Below, piece after piece: positions 26,871 through 35,980 of a DNA stretch of 64,000 bases. The stretch spans positions 1-64,000 of the forward strand of contig JAFDYC010000110.1 in the NCBI GenBank assembly GCA_018267625.1, in the 5' to 3' direction. The notes beneath the pieces are model-generated. The model did not search any database and was not told the origin of the DNA. It was given only the letters and a program-made list of their open reading frames with translations. The DNA comes from Bacteroidota bacterium. Lineage in GTDB: Bacteria > Bacteroidota > Bacteroidia > Chitinophagales > Chitinophagaceae. A program made the translations under genes and the position numbers. Numbering within the stretch: the stretch's first letter is position 1; each line of letters begins with the position of its first letter.

Positions 26871-29675
26871 TTAGAATTTCAGGCTCAGGTTAAGGAAGAA
26901 ATTCCGGCCATAACCATAGAAATATTTGGAGGGAAACTTATCCGGATTCTCACTGGCAAAGTCGTAGCGGAGCTGCTCAAAGCCGCCCGTGCGGATGTCT
27001 TTCGAATCGAGCAGGTTGGACACACCCAGGCTGAAATAAAGGAAGGTATTGCGGGGCAGTGCTTTCGAATATTTGGAAAGCAGGAAGGACTTGCTGATGC
27101 TCAAATCCACGGTGAAGGATGAGGGTAATTTTTCCTGATCCACGATGCGGTGGTATTGTTCAGAGCCCGGCACTAAGCCAGAGACCGCTTCTGATGTACG
27201 GCGGTCTGGGTTGATGTCCACATAATTCCGGTCGAAATAATTCAGGTTCAGGTTGGCATACCAGTATTTCATCGGCCCATAACGGAAGCCCAGCGTGTAG
27301 GCGCTCTGCGGCCCCACAGCGAGGTAATAGTTTTGGATATATGCCTTGCGTTCAGTGGGCACACTCACGGTGTCATTATCCTGATAGATGCCAATGGACT
27401 TGGGATTGCTGGTATAGAAAGCCTGCCCCAGAGCTGCTACTGCAGACACCGATAAGACCGGCATCAGTTTCACTTCTACCGCTGCTTCCAGGCCGGTGTA
27501 GCGCGTGTTCACGCCGCGGATAACATAGTTTACGAAGCTGCGGAAGGCAGGGTCGTCATTGTAAAAACGCTTGATTTCGGTGGCATCTTTCACATCCGTG
27601 GCATAGCCTACCAGCCTTATGTTATACTTGGGTGTGCGCATTAGGTAGCCGCCTTCAATGCTGGATATTTTTTCCACAGAGGGGTCCAGTACGGTGAGGC
27701 TGCGGGTGCGCGGCGAGATATAGGTATTGTCGAAACTGGGCGGCTCCTGGCTCAGGCCGGCATGTAGGAAGAAATAATTCCGGCCATCCAGCTTGTAGGT
27801 GACTCCTCCTTTCAGGCCATAGCTGCCGAAATGCTGCTGGCTGCTCCTCCCATAGGATTCGGTAGGGAACAAACCATTCCGGTACAGCCCTTCTCTTGAA
27901 AAATTTTGAAAGCCTCCACGGCCAGAAAGGAAGAAATCAAATTTGTTGAAAGTAGCCTGCATCTGTGCCCAGATGAACCCTTTGCTGAAACGGCTGATGT
28001 AGTCATAGCCATATTTATCTCCTTCCCTTATGGCCCGGTTGGGCGCATTCAGGTCATACTGGTCGAAGGCTACATCGGGCACATTTTGAAGCACGGCAAA
28101 CTGATTCAGATTGGTATAAAAATCACCTCCCATCAAGTCGGTCAGTTGGCGGTAGCTTTCGGCACGCTGCGACATAAATTGAAGTCCGGCCTGCACCGTG
28201 ATATGTTCCGATTCTACTTTTTCAATGCGGGTGTTGAAATTGAACTTCCGGACATCATCCACATCATCAGCCACAACATACACCGAGCGCTTGCCGCGAA
28301 CCGTATTCCCGGCTATCCCACCCGCATTCACGATGGAATCGTAGTTGCTGTAGTTCTCATTGTAGAGCTTGTTCCAATCCACTTGTTGCTGTCCATAAAA
28401 CTGAGCAGTTGATGGGTCGAGCTCATTCAGGCTGAGGTAGCTGGGCAGGTTGCGGTAGTAGTCCGGGCGCGGGTTCTCGGCATTATACCAGTCCAGGGAA
28501 CTGTTACGATTTTTCCCGCTCTGAACACTCAGGCTCGTATTCCAGCGCAGGTTGTTCGAGGGGGCATAACGATAGTTGAGAATGGCTACCGGCTGATAGC
28601 TATTTGCTACCCGCGCATTGCGCTTTTCTCCATTTTGGTAGCCCCAGTTGGGATTGTAAAAATTACTACCGGCCAAGTCATAAGTCTCCTGAGTAACCGG
28701 CGATGACTTACCCCGCTGCGTTGGTGCGCCAAACGTGATCAGGTTCAGTTCATGCTTGCCTCCGGCAAAGCGTTTACTTAGGCCCGCATAGTATGAATAG
28801 CCATCATAAAAAGTACCCGGGATATAGCCTTCTTTCGCCCAACGCCGGGAGGCAGATAGTGAATATGCCCAGCCATTTTTCAACAACCCGCTGCTGTAGG
28901 TCAGCATTAGACGATTGCTGTAGTTGCGGTTCGTAGCGCTATAGGTGACGCGGGTTTGCTTTCGCTGGCTGGCAGCCGAGGCATCGAAATACACTGAGCC
29001 ATTTACATCCCCAAAACTGTATGCTGCCGGCTGCAAGCCATAGGTATTGCTGCGGCTGCGAAACACATCATTCAGCCCGCCCCACTGAGACCAATAGGCA
29101 TCCCCGGTTTCCACATCATTCATCGGGGCTCCGTTGATCATCACTTCCTGACGGTTGCGGTCATAGCCGCGCGCCTGAAAACGGTAGGGCCCGAACACAA
29201 AAGCAACAGCCGATACAAAGGGGTCGCGGGAGGCGCCGAGCAACCCGCTCACATTGGCTAAGCGCACGCCATCGTCATCTGCTGAGAGGTCATTTTCTTC
29301 TAGAGAAATGACCGGTATTTGCTGGCTGCTCGGCCCTTGGTTATTGTCCGTCCGAACGACCACGATGTCACCCAAGTCCACAATGGCTTTTTGTAGGCTC
29401 ACTTTAAGAGTGTCTGCCTGAATGGAGGGGCTACTGATGAGCAATTCATAGTTGCCAAAAGGCACCCGGCTAAATACAAACTTGCCTTCGGCATCTGTTG
29501 TGGCTAGCAACTTCCGACGGGGCAGCACCAACTGCACATCTGAGACTGGCTTATGAGCATCCTGCGACACCAGTCGGCCCGTCACCAGGCCACTGCCGCC
29601 GCCGTCCTGTGCCAAGACCGGAAAGCTGCCTATGGTAAAAAGAGAAATCAGTGCTACGCCTAAAAATCCTCGCAT
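26871..29675 (-). CDS. TonB-dependent receptor with CarboxypepD_reg N-terminal domain
   Basis: A 934-residue outer-membrane transporter. Signal peptide to ~22, carboxypeptidase-regulatory-like domain (~30-105; VTGRLVSQDAHKPVSDVQL), plug (~125-240; RGYDRNRQEVMINGAPMND), then a long beta-barrel rich in Tyr/Asn/Arg ending in an aromatic strand (RNFFLNLSLKF). The plug is of a Bacteroidota type seen with DUF5689 lipoproteins rather than SusC/SusD. The substrate is unknown. The lipoprotein gene follows after 42 bp, so they are probably co-transcribed. Confidence 0.92.
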   Translation of the reverse strand: MRGFLGVALISLFTIGSFPVLAQDGGGSGLVTGRLVSQDAHKPVSDVQLVLPRRKLLATTDAEGKFVFSRVPFGNYELLISSPSIQADTLKVSLQKAIVDLGDIVVVRTDNNQGPSSQQIPVISLEENDLSADDDGVRLANVSGLLGASRDPFVSAVAFVFGPYRFQARGYDRNRQEVMINGAPMNDVETGDAYWSQWGGLNDVFRSRSNTYGLQPAAYSFGDVNGSVYFDASAASQRKQTRVTYSATNRNYSNRLMLTYSSGLLKNGWAYSLSASRRWAKEGYIPGTFYDGYSYYAGLSKRFAGGKHELNLITFGAPTQRGKSSPVTQETYDLAGSNFYNPNWGYQNGEKRNARVANSYQPVAILNYRYAPSNNLRWNTSLSVQSGKNRNSSLDWYNAENPRPDYYRNLPSYLSLNELDPSTAQFYGQQQVDWNKLYNENYSNYDSIVNAGGIAGNTVRGKRSVYVVADDVDDVRKFNFNTRIEKVESEHITVQAGLQFMSQRAESYRQLTDLMGGDFYTNLNQFAVLQNVPDVAFDQYDLNAPNRAIREGDKYGYDYISRFSKGFIWAQMQATFNKFDFFLSGRGGFQNFSREGLYRNGLFPTESYGRSSQQHFGSYGLKGGVTYKLDGRNYFFLHAGLSQEPPSFDNTYISPRTRSLTVLDPSVEKISSIEGGYLMRTPKYNIRLVGYATDVKDATEIKRFYNDDPAFRSFVNYVIRGVNTRYTGLEAAVEVKLMPVLSVSAVAALGQAFYTSNPKSIGIYQDNDTVSVPTERKAYIQNYYLAVGPQSAYTLGFRYGPMKYWYANLNLNYFDRNYVDINPDRRTSEAVSGLVPGSEQYHRIVDQEKLPSSFTVDLSISKSFLLSKYSKALPRNTFLYFSLGVSNLLDSKDIRTGGFEQLRYDFASENPDKFPSKYFYGYGRNFFLNLSLKF

Positions 29676-29876
29676 AGAATTCTGTTAAAATTTTTTTCGC
29701 ACGCTAAGGTAATTGTCCCTCGCATTCCGGATTAGCCTTAAGTATTCTGCTTGAAATCAAGAAATAAGAGTCGCGCTCTTGTGCGGGTCAACCTTGGCTT
29801 TCTGAGATTTTTTTTGTCGGCGGTAGTTCGCTACAAAACATCTGTTGCAGCACGAGCACTGAAAAAAATTTGCCCC

Positions 29877-30437
29877 TCAAGCAGGAATCAAATACCGCAT
29901 TGACTCGGGCCCTTCATTCATCATCAGGTCCAGCACCGACAGCCCGGATAGAAAGCCCAGGCGTGCTTCGAACACCTGGTGGTAAGCCGGTAAGACCAAT
30001 GCGGGTAAGGGCTGTGGCGCTTCATTAATGGCGTCAGAAAAAAGGAGTGATAGGCGCAGGCTCTGGCTTACCCAGGTCAGGGCTGCATGGTTCAGCCGTT
30101 CTAAGTGCTCATGCCCACCATAAATCAGCCCTCGAAGCCCGGGGGCAAAATGCTCGAAAAAAGGGGCCCGTCCATAGGCGGAATACAAAGCCCCCCAATG
30201 CCGGCGCTGCCAGTCGTGTGTATAGTCAATGCGCCAATCAGCCAGGGGGCTTCGTTGACGCCGCCCTCCCTGCAAAGGCACAGAAAGGAGCAGGAGGCCA
30301 TTGGCGGAGGAGATACTGTATTGGTTGGGATGCCCCGCCGGCAAGTGACCACTAAACAGCTCTGCCCCGCCTGCTGCTCGTGCAGTGGCCCACCAGTCAA
30401 GGCCGGGGAAAAGAGAAAGGGGCAATACCGGCATCAT
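29877..30437 (-). CDS. WbqC family protein
   Basis: A 186-residue protein of the WbqC family: LSLFPGLDWWATARAAGG opening, GLLLLSVPLQGGR, DWRIDYTHDWQRRHWGALYSAYGRAPFF and a FSDAINE segment. The family is linked to sugar and O-antigen pathways, but its reaction is not well defined. The start is placed at one of two adjacent ATGs (30437, 30434); the GTG at 30476 would overlap the divergent promoter. A second, more typical WbqC gene lies at 48557 in the pse cluster. Confidence 0.8.
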   Translation of the reverse strand: MMPVLPLSLFPGLDWWATARAAGGAELFSGHLPAGHPNQYSISSANGLLLLSVPLQGGRRQRSPLADWRIDYTHDWQRRHWGALYSAYGRAPFFEHFAPGLRGLIYGGHEHLERLNHAALTWVSQSLRLSLLFSDAINEAPQPLPALVLPAYHQVFEARLGFLSGLSVLDLMMNEGPESMRYLIPA

Positions 30438-30455
30438 TGCCGCAAGTTGAGGATT

Positions 30456-30463
30456 TACTTTTG
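30456..30463 (+). promoter_or_regulatory. -7 box upstream of the GWxTD gene
   Basis: TACTTTTG, an exact TAnnTTTG match, 15 nt before the start codon at 30479. Confidence 0.45.
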
Positions 30464-30478
30464 CCGAAAGATGCACGA

Positions 30479-31942
30479 ATGCGCCGCTGTTTGCTGGTAC
30501 TACTTTCCCTTATTACGTTGATGCAGGCCCAGGCCGGAACCCTTGAGGCAGCAGCAGGATTTGCTGTTTTTCAATCTTCTTCAGACAGTGGCCACCTGGA
30601 TCTTTACTGGGAAATATTTCCGCAAAGCCTCCGGTATCAGAAGGATTCACTAGGCAGGCTCAGCGCCCGTATCCGCACCCAAATTCGCGTCAGCAGAGAC
30701 ACCGGCATCGTCTATCAGGACTTTTATTACCTGCAAACACAAGCCTTCGACCCCAGCCGGGAAACAGCACCCCGAATCTTGGAGCAGACACATATTCCAA
30801 TTCAGGATGGCCATTATCGGGTGGAACTGTACCTGGCCGAAGACGGACGCGAAGACAGCCGTTTTTATTACAAAGACACGCTCAGCGTAGTCCGTCGTGC
30901 GCCGCAATACAGCAGCCTGGAATTGTTGGATACGTTCTTTCGTTTTGCTGTTCCGAGCCCCTTTTTGAAAGCAGGTTTTCAATGTCTGCCCAAGGCCTTG
31001 AATTTTTATGATGAAGGACGGCAAAACCTGCATGCCTATGCCGAATTGTATCGTAGCGACAGCCTGCCGGCTTCTTGGTTTCCCTTGTATCAACTATGCT
31101 ACATCTCGCGGGAGCGCAACGGGCGCAGCACAGGTGTATATGTGAGCGATACGATTCGCCGGCCCCAGTCCAAACAGGCTTTCCGATTCAACCTGTCCAC
31201 GGCCTCTTTGCCAACGGGCAACTATTGGCTTTGCCTCGCCCTGCGCACGGCTTCCGGGCAGGAGCTGGCCCAGGCTTCCACTTTTTTTCAAACCATCAAT
31301 GCGCATCCCACGGGGGGCAAAGGGATCGAAATACTAGACAGTGCCGAGGCGAAAACGGTCACGGATGCACACCTGCTGGACCTCGGCAAGACTTTCGTGG
31401 CAAAGTTTACCATGCCGCAGCTCCGCTCGATTCTGAAGATGATTCGCCCGGCAGCTACCGGCTCTGAAATTGCAGCCATCAACGGGTTCCTTGAGCGTCC
31501 CGATGACCTCTACATGCGCTATTTCATCTACAACCATTTTTCACTGATCAGCCCAAAAGACCCAGACAAAGCCTGGGAGGATTTTGCGAACGAAGTGCGG
31601 GAGGTAAACCGTCAATTTGGCCCGGGCAGCACCCCCGGCTACGAGACCGACCGGGGCATCATCTGGTTACGCTATGGCAAGCCCGATGAGGTCATCCGGG
31701 TGCCTAACGAATCCGGTTCACTGCCCTATGAAATCTGGCGCTACAATCCCAACCAGAAGATGCATGGCGCCGGACTGTTCCTCTTTTATTCGCCCGGCGT
31801 GATGCGCTCCGATTTTCGGCTGCTGACCAGCACGGTGATGGGTGAATTACAAAATACGAACTGGCGGCAAATGCTCTATGTGGGGGCACAACAAGGTGAA
31901 TTGCTCAATGAACGCGCCGAAGAATATTTTGGAAAAAAATGA
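30479..31942 (+). CDS. GWxTD domain-containing exported protein
   Basis: A 487-residue protein with a signal peptide (MRRCLLVLLSLITLMQAQA). The C-terminal half has the GWxTD domain seen in Bacteroidota and other phyla: TPGYETDRGIIWLRYGKP, with EIWRYNP and LFYSPG following. The N-terminal half is beta-rich. The family function is unknown. ATG 30479 is chosen for its signal peptide; an ATG at 30471 is out of frame. The stop overlaps dapF as ATGA, so the two genes are coupled. Confidence 0.88.
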   Translation: MRRCLLVLLSLITLMQAQAGTLEAAAGFAVFQSSSDSGHLDLYWEIFPQSLRYQKDSLGRLSARIRTQIRVSRDTGIVYQDFYYLQTQAFDPSRETAPRILEQTHIPIQDGHYRVELYLAEDGREDSRFYYKDTLSVVRRAPQYSSLELLDTFFRFAVPSPFLKAGFQCLPKALNFYDEGRQNLHAYAELYRSDSLPASWFPLYQLCYISRERNGRSTGVYVSDTIRRPQSKQAFRFNLSTASLPTGNYWLCLALRTASGQELAQASTFFQTINAHPTGGKGIEILDSAEAKTVTDAHLLDLGKTFVAKFTMPQLRSILKMIRPAATGSEIAAINGFLERPDDLYMRYFIYNHFSLISPKDPDKAWEDFANEVREVNRQFGPGSTPGYETDRGIIWLRYGKPDEVIRVPNESGSLPYEIWRYNPNQKMHGAGLFLFYSPGVMRSDFRLLTSTVMGELQNTNWRQMLYVGAQQGELLNERAEEYFGKK

Positions 31943-32724
31943 AACCGATCTCTTTCGTCAAATACCAGGGCACAGGTAATGATTTTATCCTGATGGACAA
32001 TCGCCGGGGAAACATAAGCCTGAACCAGGAGAAAATTGCCCTGCTCTGCCACCGCCGTTTCGGAATTGGTGCCGATGGGCTGATGTTGCTGGAATCCTCT
32101 GCCCGAGCCTCTTTTCGTATGGTCTATTTCAATGCAGATGGTGGCGAGAGCAGTATGTGTGGCAATGGTGGTCGGTGTATTGTAGCCTTTGCGCAAAGGC
32201 TGGGTATCCTGCAAGGCCCCGACACTGAATTTGAAGCCATTGACGGCTTGCACCGGGCACGGATAGAACCCGATGGCATCGTCAGCCTCCACATGAATGA
32301 TGTGCCTTCGATCCGGCAGGATCAAGGTCAGGTCCTCTTAAATACCGGCTCGCCGCACTGTGTGGTATGGGTGGACGATGTGCAGCAGGTCGCAGTAGTG
32401 CGCGAGGGCCGCCGCATCCGGCAGGAAGCCCGCTTTGCGCCTGGGGGCGCCAATGTGAATTTTGTTAGCCGGCTGGGTGCGAGAAGGATTGCCGTTCGCA
32501 CTTACGAGCGTGGTGTGGAAGATGAAACACTGAGTTGTGGCACCGGCGTGACGGCTGCAGCCCTTGCAGCCAGTGAAAAGGAACTGGGCCGCTTTTCTTA
32601 TGAGATTGAAACGCCCGGTGGCGGCTTGCAGGTGCAGTTTGAAAAATCGCAGCCAGACAGCGCTCACTCCGTCATTTTACGTGGCCCGGCTGTGTGTGTG
32701 TTTGAAGGGAGCCTGGATGTATGA
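31939..32724 (+). CDS. dapF: Diaminopimelate epimerase
   Basis: Interconverts LL- and meso-diaminopimelate for lysine and peptidoglycan synthesis. The 261-residue protein has both catalytic cysteines: C74 in SSMCGNGGRC and C200 in ETLSCGTGVTAA, plus QGTGNDFI, FNADGGE and GGANVNF. The ATG overlaps the preceding stop by four bases. Confidence 0.97.
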   Translation: MKPISFVKYQGTGNDFILMDNRRGNISLNQEKIALLCHRRFGIGADGLMLLESSARASFRMVYFNADGGESSMCGNGGRCIVAFAQRLGILQGPDTEFEAIDGLHRARIEPDGIVSLHMNDVPSIRQDQGQVLLNTGSPHCVVWVDDVQQVAVVREGRRIRQEARFAPGGANVNFVSRLGARRIAVRTYERGVEDETLSCGTGVTAAALAASEKELGRFSYEIETPGGGLQVQFEKSQPDSAHSVILRGPAVCVFEGSLDV

Positions 32725-32852
32725 GCGGGGTATCTGAGCGGCAGATGCACCCTTCAATAAACGTATTCGGAAATAAGCGTTTGATTGTTTGCTTTCGTGA
32801 TTTGATTGGCTCTGGAATTGATTCACCATCGTTGTGGATATAGCCTAGCACC

Positions 32853-35276
32853 TCACTTCCATTCCATGGGCACCTGCAAGGTCAGGCTGAGGTTTCTGCC
32901 CATGCCCGAAATCCCCATACGGCCATTTACCGGGTTTACATCGGCATAGCGCAGCCTGCTGAGGTGATTCTGATAGGCGATGTCTGCCAGGTTCTGTGCC
33001 GATACAATCAGGGTGCAAACCGTTTTCCCTTTCTGCTGCCAGTCGAAGCCCAGGCTGGCATTCAGCAGGGTGTATTCCGGCGAAGCGGTCTCCGAGCCAT
33101 AGGCACGGAACACCTGGCTTTGGGCGAAGTAATGGTCGGCCTCCAGCTTCAGCCAGGCATGAGTGATGTGCTTGCCCATTGCCGCGCGTTGCACCCGGAT
33201 CCCGCTGAGCCAGCGTGCAGCCGGCATTTGAGGCAGCCATTGGGTACTATCTGATCCCTCTAAGTTTTGGCCTTGTACATACGAGATGCTTTGCTCCAGA
33301 TGCAGCCAGTCGAAAGGGTGCGGATGTAAGTCAAAGTATAGTTCGCCGCCGCTCAGCAAGGCTTGGGTTTGCGTGAAGCTGAAGGCGGAATAACCTTCTG
33401 GATTTTCGAGGCTGGGAATCGAGTCGGCGCCATTTTGGCCCAGCAGTTTTTGATAGAAAATGTAGTTGCTGATGTAGTTGGCAAAAAGGTCGGCCTGGAA
33501 GGATAGATGGTCTGAATGCCAGTTCCCGCCGAGGTCTGCCTGAATGCTATGCTCCGGCTTTAGATTGGTATTCCCATACTCATACCGTAAGGCGCCCTCG
33601 TGCACCCCATTGGCGGCCAGCTCGGCGATATTGGGCGTGCGGAAACCCGAGGCCAGATTGAAGCGCAGTACCGTGTTCCGGATGCCGGCAAAGGAAAGCC
33701 CCAGGCTGCCGGATGGGGCCAGAAAGGAGCGGGAAAATGATGTGAAACGTATAAACCCGCCGGCAGTTTGTTTTTCGCTGCGCTGACCTGTAGAATCTTC
33801 ATACAAGGCAGCCCCATTTATGTCCCGATGATCTAAGCGCAGGCCGGCAGCGAAGGTCCAGTGATTGGTTTCGCGGCGCAGCATGGCAAAGCCGCCAAGG
33901 TCGAAAAGCTGATAATCGGGCACGATGAATTCCGAACCCCGGTTCTCATTCTGCTGGCTCATACTGTTCAGCCCGGTGATGAACTGCAGGTCATGTGCAA
34001 ATTGATGCTGGTATTGCAGGTTACCGGTGATGCTGCGCAGCCGCAGCCAAAGTCCTGGGATGTCGGGTTGCAACACGTCTCCAAATTCCTTACGGTCGTT
34101 TTGCTGATAGCCTGCCGTGAAGCTCAGCCGGTCATTGTTGTGGAGGAATACTTCCGAGTTCCAGGCCAGGCGCTGGTGACGGATATGCTGACTGGGAATG
34201 TTGCGGTCATAGCTTTTACCATCGGCTTCCGTTACAGGGATTTCTTCCTCAAGGCCCCCCAGGTTGATGGGCTTCAGAAAGCGGCCACTGAGGCTGTCGC
34301 GGGTGCCTTCCGGGATGCCTAAAGTTTGGTTGAAGGAAGTGAAAGAAAGCTTGCTGTTGCCCCAGTGTTTGCGGATGCCGATGCTGGCTCCAAAGTCATC
34401 ATTGCGGAAGCGCGAATCGAACACGAATCCATCGGCACTGTTCTGATAATCGTGGGCTCGTTTGCCGGTGTAGTACGCGCTCCAGTTCAGACCCTGTTCA
34501 TTGCCGACAACCCGTCCATGGAGCGCAAACTGACCGTTGTTGCTTTGATAGTTTGTGGCCAGTTGCGCCTGGATATGACCATCAGGCGGCGGTAGCGGAC
34601 TGAGGATGTTGATGACTCCCGCCACTGCATCTGAGCCATAGGTCAGGGAAGAGGGGCCTTTTACTACTTCCACACGGCTCAGGTTGTAGTCGTCTATCTC
34701 AATACCATGCTCATCGCCCCATTGCTGCCCTTCCTGGCGGATACCATCGGACACGGTGACGACCCTGTTGTATCCGAGGCCCCGGATGACAGGCTTGGAT
34801 ATGGCAGGGCCTGTTGAAACCTGTCGGACACCGGGCATTCTGCTGATAGCATCTATGATGTTGCTGCTGGCTTGCTCGCGCATCTGAGTAGCAGAGATGC
34901 TCTGCACCGGGGCGACACTGCGGCGCAGGCCGGTGGCGAGGCTGGTGCCTGTGACGACTACTTCGTGCTGTGCAATCACGGTTTCGATGAGGCGTAGGTT
35001 TAGCTGGGTCTGGCCCTGAAGCTGAACGTATCGGCTTTGGGACGCAAAGCCTAGCAGCCGCACGGAGACTAAAAAGCGACCGGAGGGCAGGTCGTTGATG
35101 TGGAAATGTCCGCCCGTGTCGGCGACATCCCCGGTGTGGAGTTCAGGTAGCTCGATGATGGCTCCGGGCAGGGGTTGACCTGCTGTATCGGTGATCTGGC
35201 CATATAGGGAGGAGCGGACGGCAGCGGATGCCGGAAGGCTCAGCAGGAGAAAGAGTAGGAGTGTGGATAGCCGCAT
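32853..35276 (-). CDS. TonB-dependent receptor, ZnuD-like (candidate metal receptor)
   Basis: An 807-residue outer-membrane receptor with signal peptide, CarboxypepD_reg domain (~24-105), plug (~115-225) and barrel ending in a LTLQVPMEWK strand. The plug motif PVIRGLGYNRVVTVSDG followed by QQWGDEHGIEIDD resembles ZnuD-type zinc receptors. Histidine-rich patches occur in the barrel region. Two genes upstream on the same strand, a His-rich small protein and an outer-membrane barrel, support a divalent metal role; zinc is the best guess (inference). Confidence 0.85.
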   Translation of the reverse strand: MRLSTLLLFLLLSLPASAAVRSSLYGQITDTAGQPLPGAIIELPELHTGDVADTGGHFHINDLPSGRFLVSVRLLGFASQSRYVQLQGQTQLNLRLIETVIAQHEVVVTGTSLATGLRRSVAPVQSISATQMREQASSNIIDAISRMPGVRQVSTGPAISKPVIRGLGYNRVVTVSDGIRQEGQQWGDEHGIEIDDYNLSRVEVVKGPSSLTYGSDAVAGVINILSPLPPPDGHIQAQLATNYQSNNGQFALHGRVVGNEQGLNWSAYYTGKRAHDYQNSADGFVFDSRFRNDDFGASIGIRKHWGNSKLSFTSFNQTLGIPEGTRDSLSGRFLKPINLGGLEEEIPVTEADGKSYDRNIPSQHIRHQRLAWNSEVFLHNNDRLSFTAGYQQNDRKEFGDVLQPDIPGLWLRLRSITGNLQYQHQFAHDLQFITGLNSMSQQNENRGSEFIVPDYQLFDLGGFAMLRRETNHWTFAAGLRLDHRDINGAALYEDSTGQRSEKQTAGGFIRFTSFSRSFLAPSGSLGLSFAGIRNTVLRFNLASGFRTPNIAELAANGVHEGALRYEYGNTNLKPEHSIQADLGGNWHSDHLSFQADLFANYISNYIFYQKLLGQNGADSIPSLENPEGYSAFSFTQTQALLSGGELYFDLHPHPFDWLHLEQSISYVQGQNLEGSDSTQWLPQMPAARWLSGIRVQRAAMGKHITHAWLKLEADHYFAQSQVFRAYGSETASPEYTLLNASLGFDWQQKGKTVCTLIVSAQNLADIAYQNHLSRLRYADVNPVNGRMGISGMGRNLSLTLQVPMEWK

Positions 35277-35608
35277 AATATGGATGTCCTGAATAATCTT
35301 TTTACGGAGGATGAAAGGCGTGGAATGGAAGAAGAGTTAGGCTTGTATGAGAAACCTGAGATGAGGATCCCGAAAGATGATGGGAGGAAGCAGCAGAATC
35401 TGCCGACTTCTTTTTTGCTTGATCGGGGCTCTTTTGTCTGGGAATGTGCTTCGGGCCTGCGAAGGTGTCGTTTGTGGGCTTGACGTTATGCGAAAAGCTC
35501 AGTAGAGAACCGAACGCTGAAGGGTGCGACGCAACGGAAGATGAGCTACGAAATGGAGCTGACTAAATAAAGAAAGCCCTAAATGGCAGAATTTGTTGTC
35601 TGCTGTTT
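35277..35608. other. Spacer between the TonB receptor and the His-rich protein gene
   Basis: 332 bp without a credible gene. A rightward 67-codon frame at 35280-35483 has no family features and lies over the receptor promoter region. The spacer holds repeat copy C. A weak GGCAGA/TCTGCT-type hairpin near 35585-35605 may end the His-rich gene transcript. Confidence 0.5.
35485..35572 (+). repeat. Dispersed intergenic repeat, copy C (diverged)
   Basis: Shares the core GTGCGACGCAACGGA (35524-35538), the CGCTGAAG before it and a GCTACGAAATGGAGCTGACTAAATAAAG-like right part with copies A and B. It lies just beyond the 3' end of the leftward His-rich gene, the same setting as the other copies. Confidence 0.5.
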
Positions 35609-35941
35609 TCAGGAGTTGTCAGGCGGCCCTCGGCCTTCGCGCAGGGCTATATTCTGCTGTGTGGCACGCTCGTCTTGAAGGATGATGAAGCCTTTCGGAA
35701 TCTGCCGCTGAGGGGCTGGAAGCGGAACCCATTGAGGGGGCGCTTCGAAGGGCATCAGGTGGAAACTGAGAAACTGGCAATGGTGGTGCTTCGGGTCTAT
35801 GCTGAATCGCTCCTGGCTATGGTGGTGCAGCGTATCATGATGATGCGCGAAGGCATGGATTGCTGCTGCTGGGGTGGTGCCGAAGAGAAGCAGCGCGGCA
35901 AGCCAAAGCGAACATAGAATATGCAGGAAGCGGGCAATCAT
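35609..35941 (-). CDS. Small histidine-rich exported protein
   Basis: A 110-residue protein with a signal peptide (LHILCSLWLAALLLFGTTPAAA). The mature N-terminus is full of histidines (HAFAHHHDTLHHH, then KHHHCQF), which points to metal binding in the periplasm. No named family is recognised. It lies between an outer-membrane barrel gene (40 bp upstream) and a ZnuD-like TonB receptor gene, all leftward, suggesting a metal-uptake operon (inference). A TACCTTCG box is at 35950-35957 on the minus strand. Confidence 0.72.
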   Translation of the reverse strand: MIARFLHILCSLWLAALLLFGTTPAAAIHAFAHHHDTLHHHSQERFSIDPKHHHCQFLSFHLMPFEAPPQWVPLPAPQRQIPKGFIILQDERATQQNIALREGRGPPDNS

Positions 35942-35980
35942 GCGCGCGGCGAAGGTAGTGGCCTCGTTGCGGGGGATGCG

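Noticed and set aside
35280-35483. Rightward 67-codon frame divergent from the TonB receptor
   Set aside because: No family features, odd composition, and it covers the likely receptor promoter; its tail runs up to the dispersed repeat.
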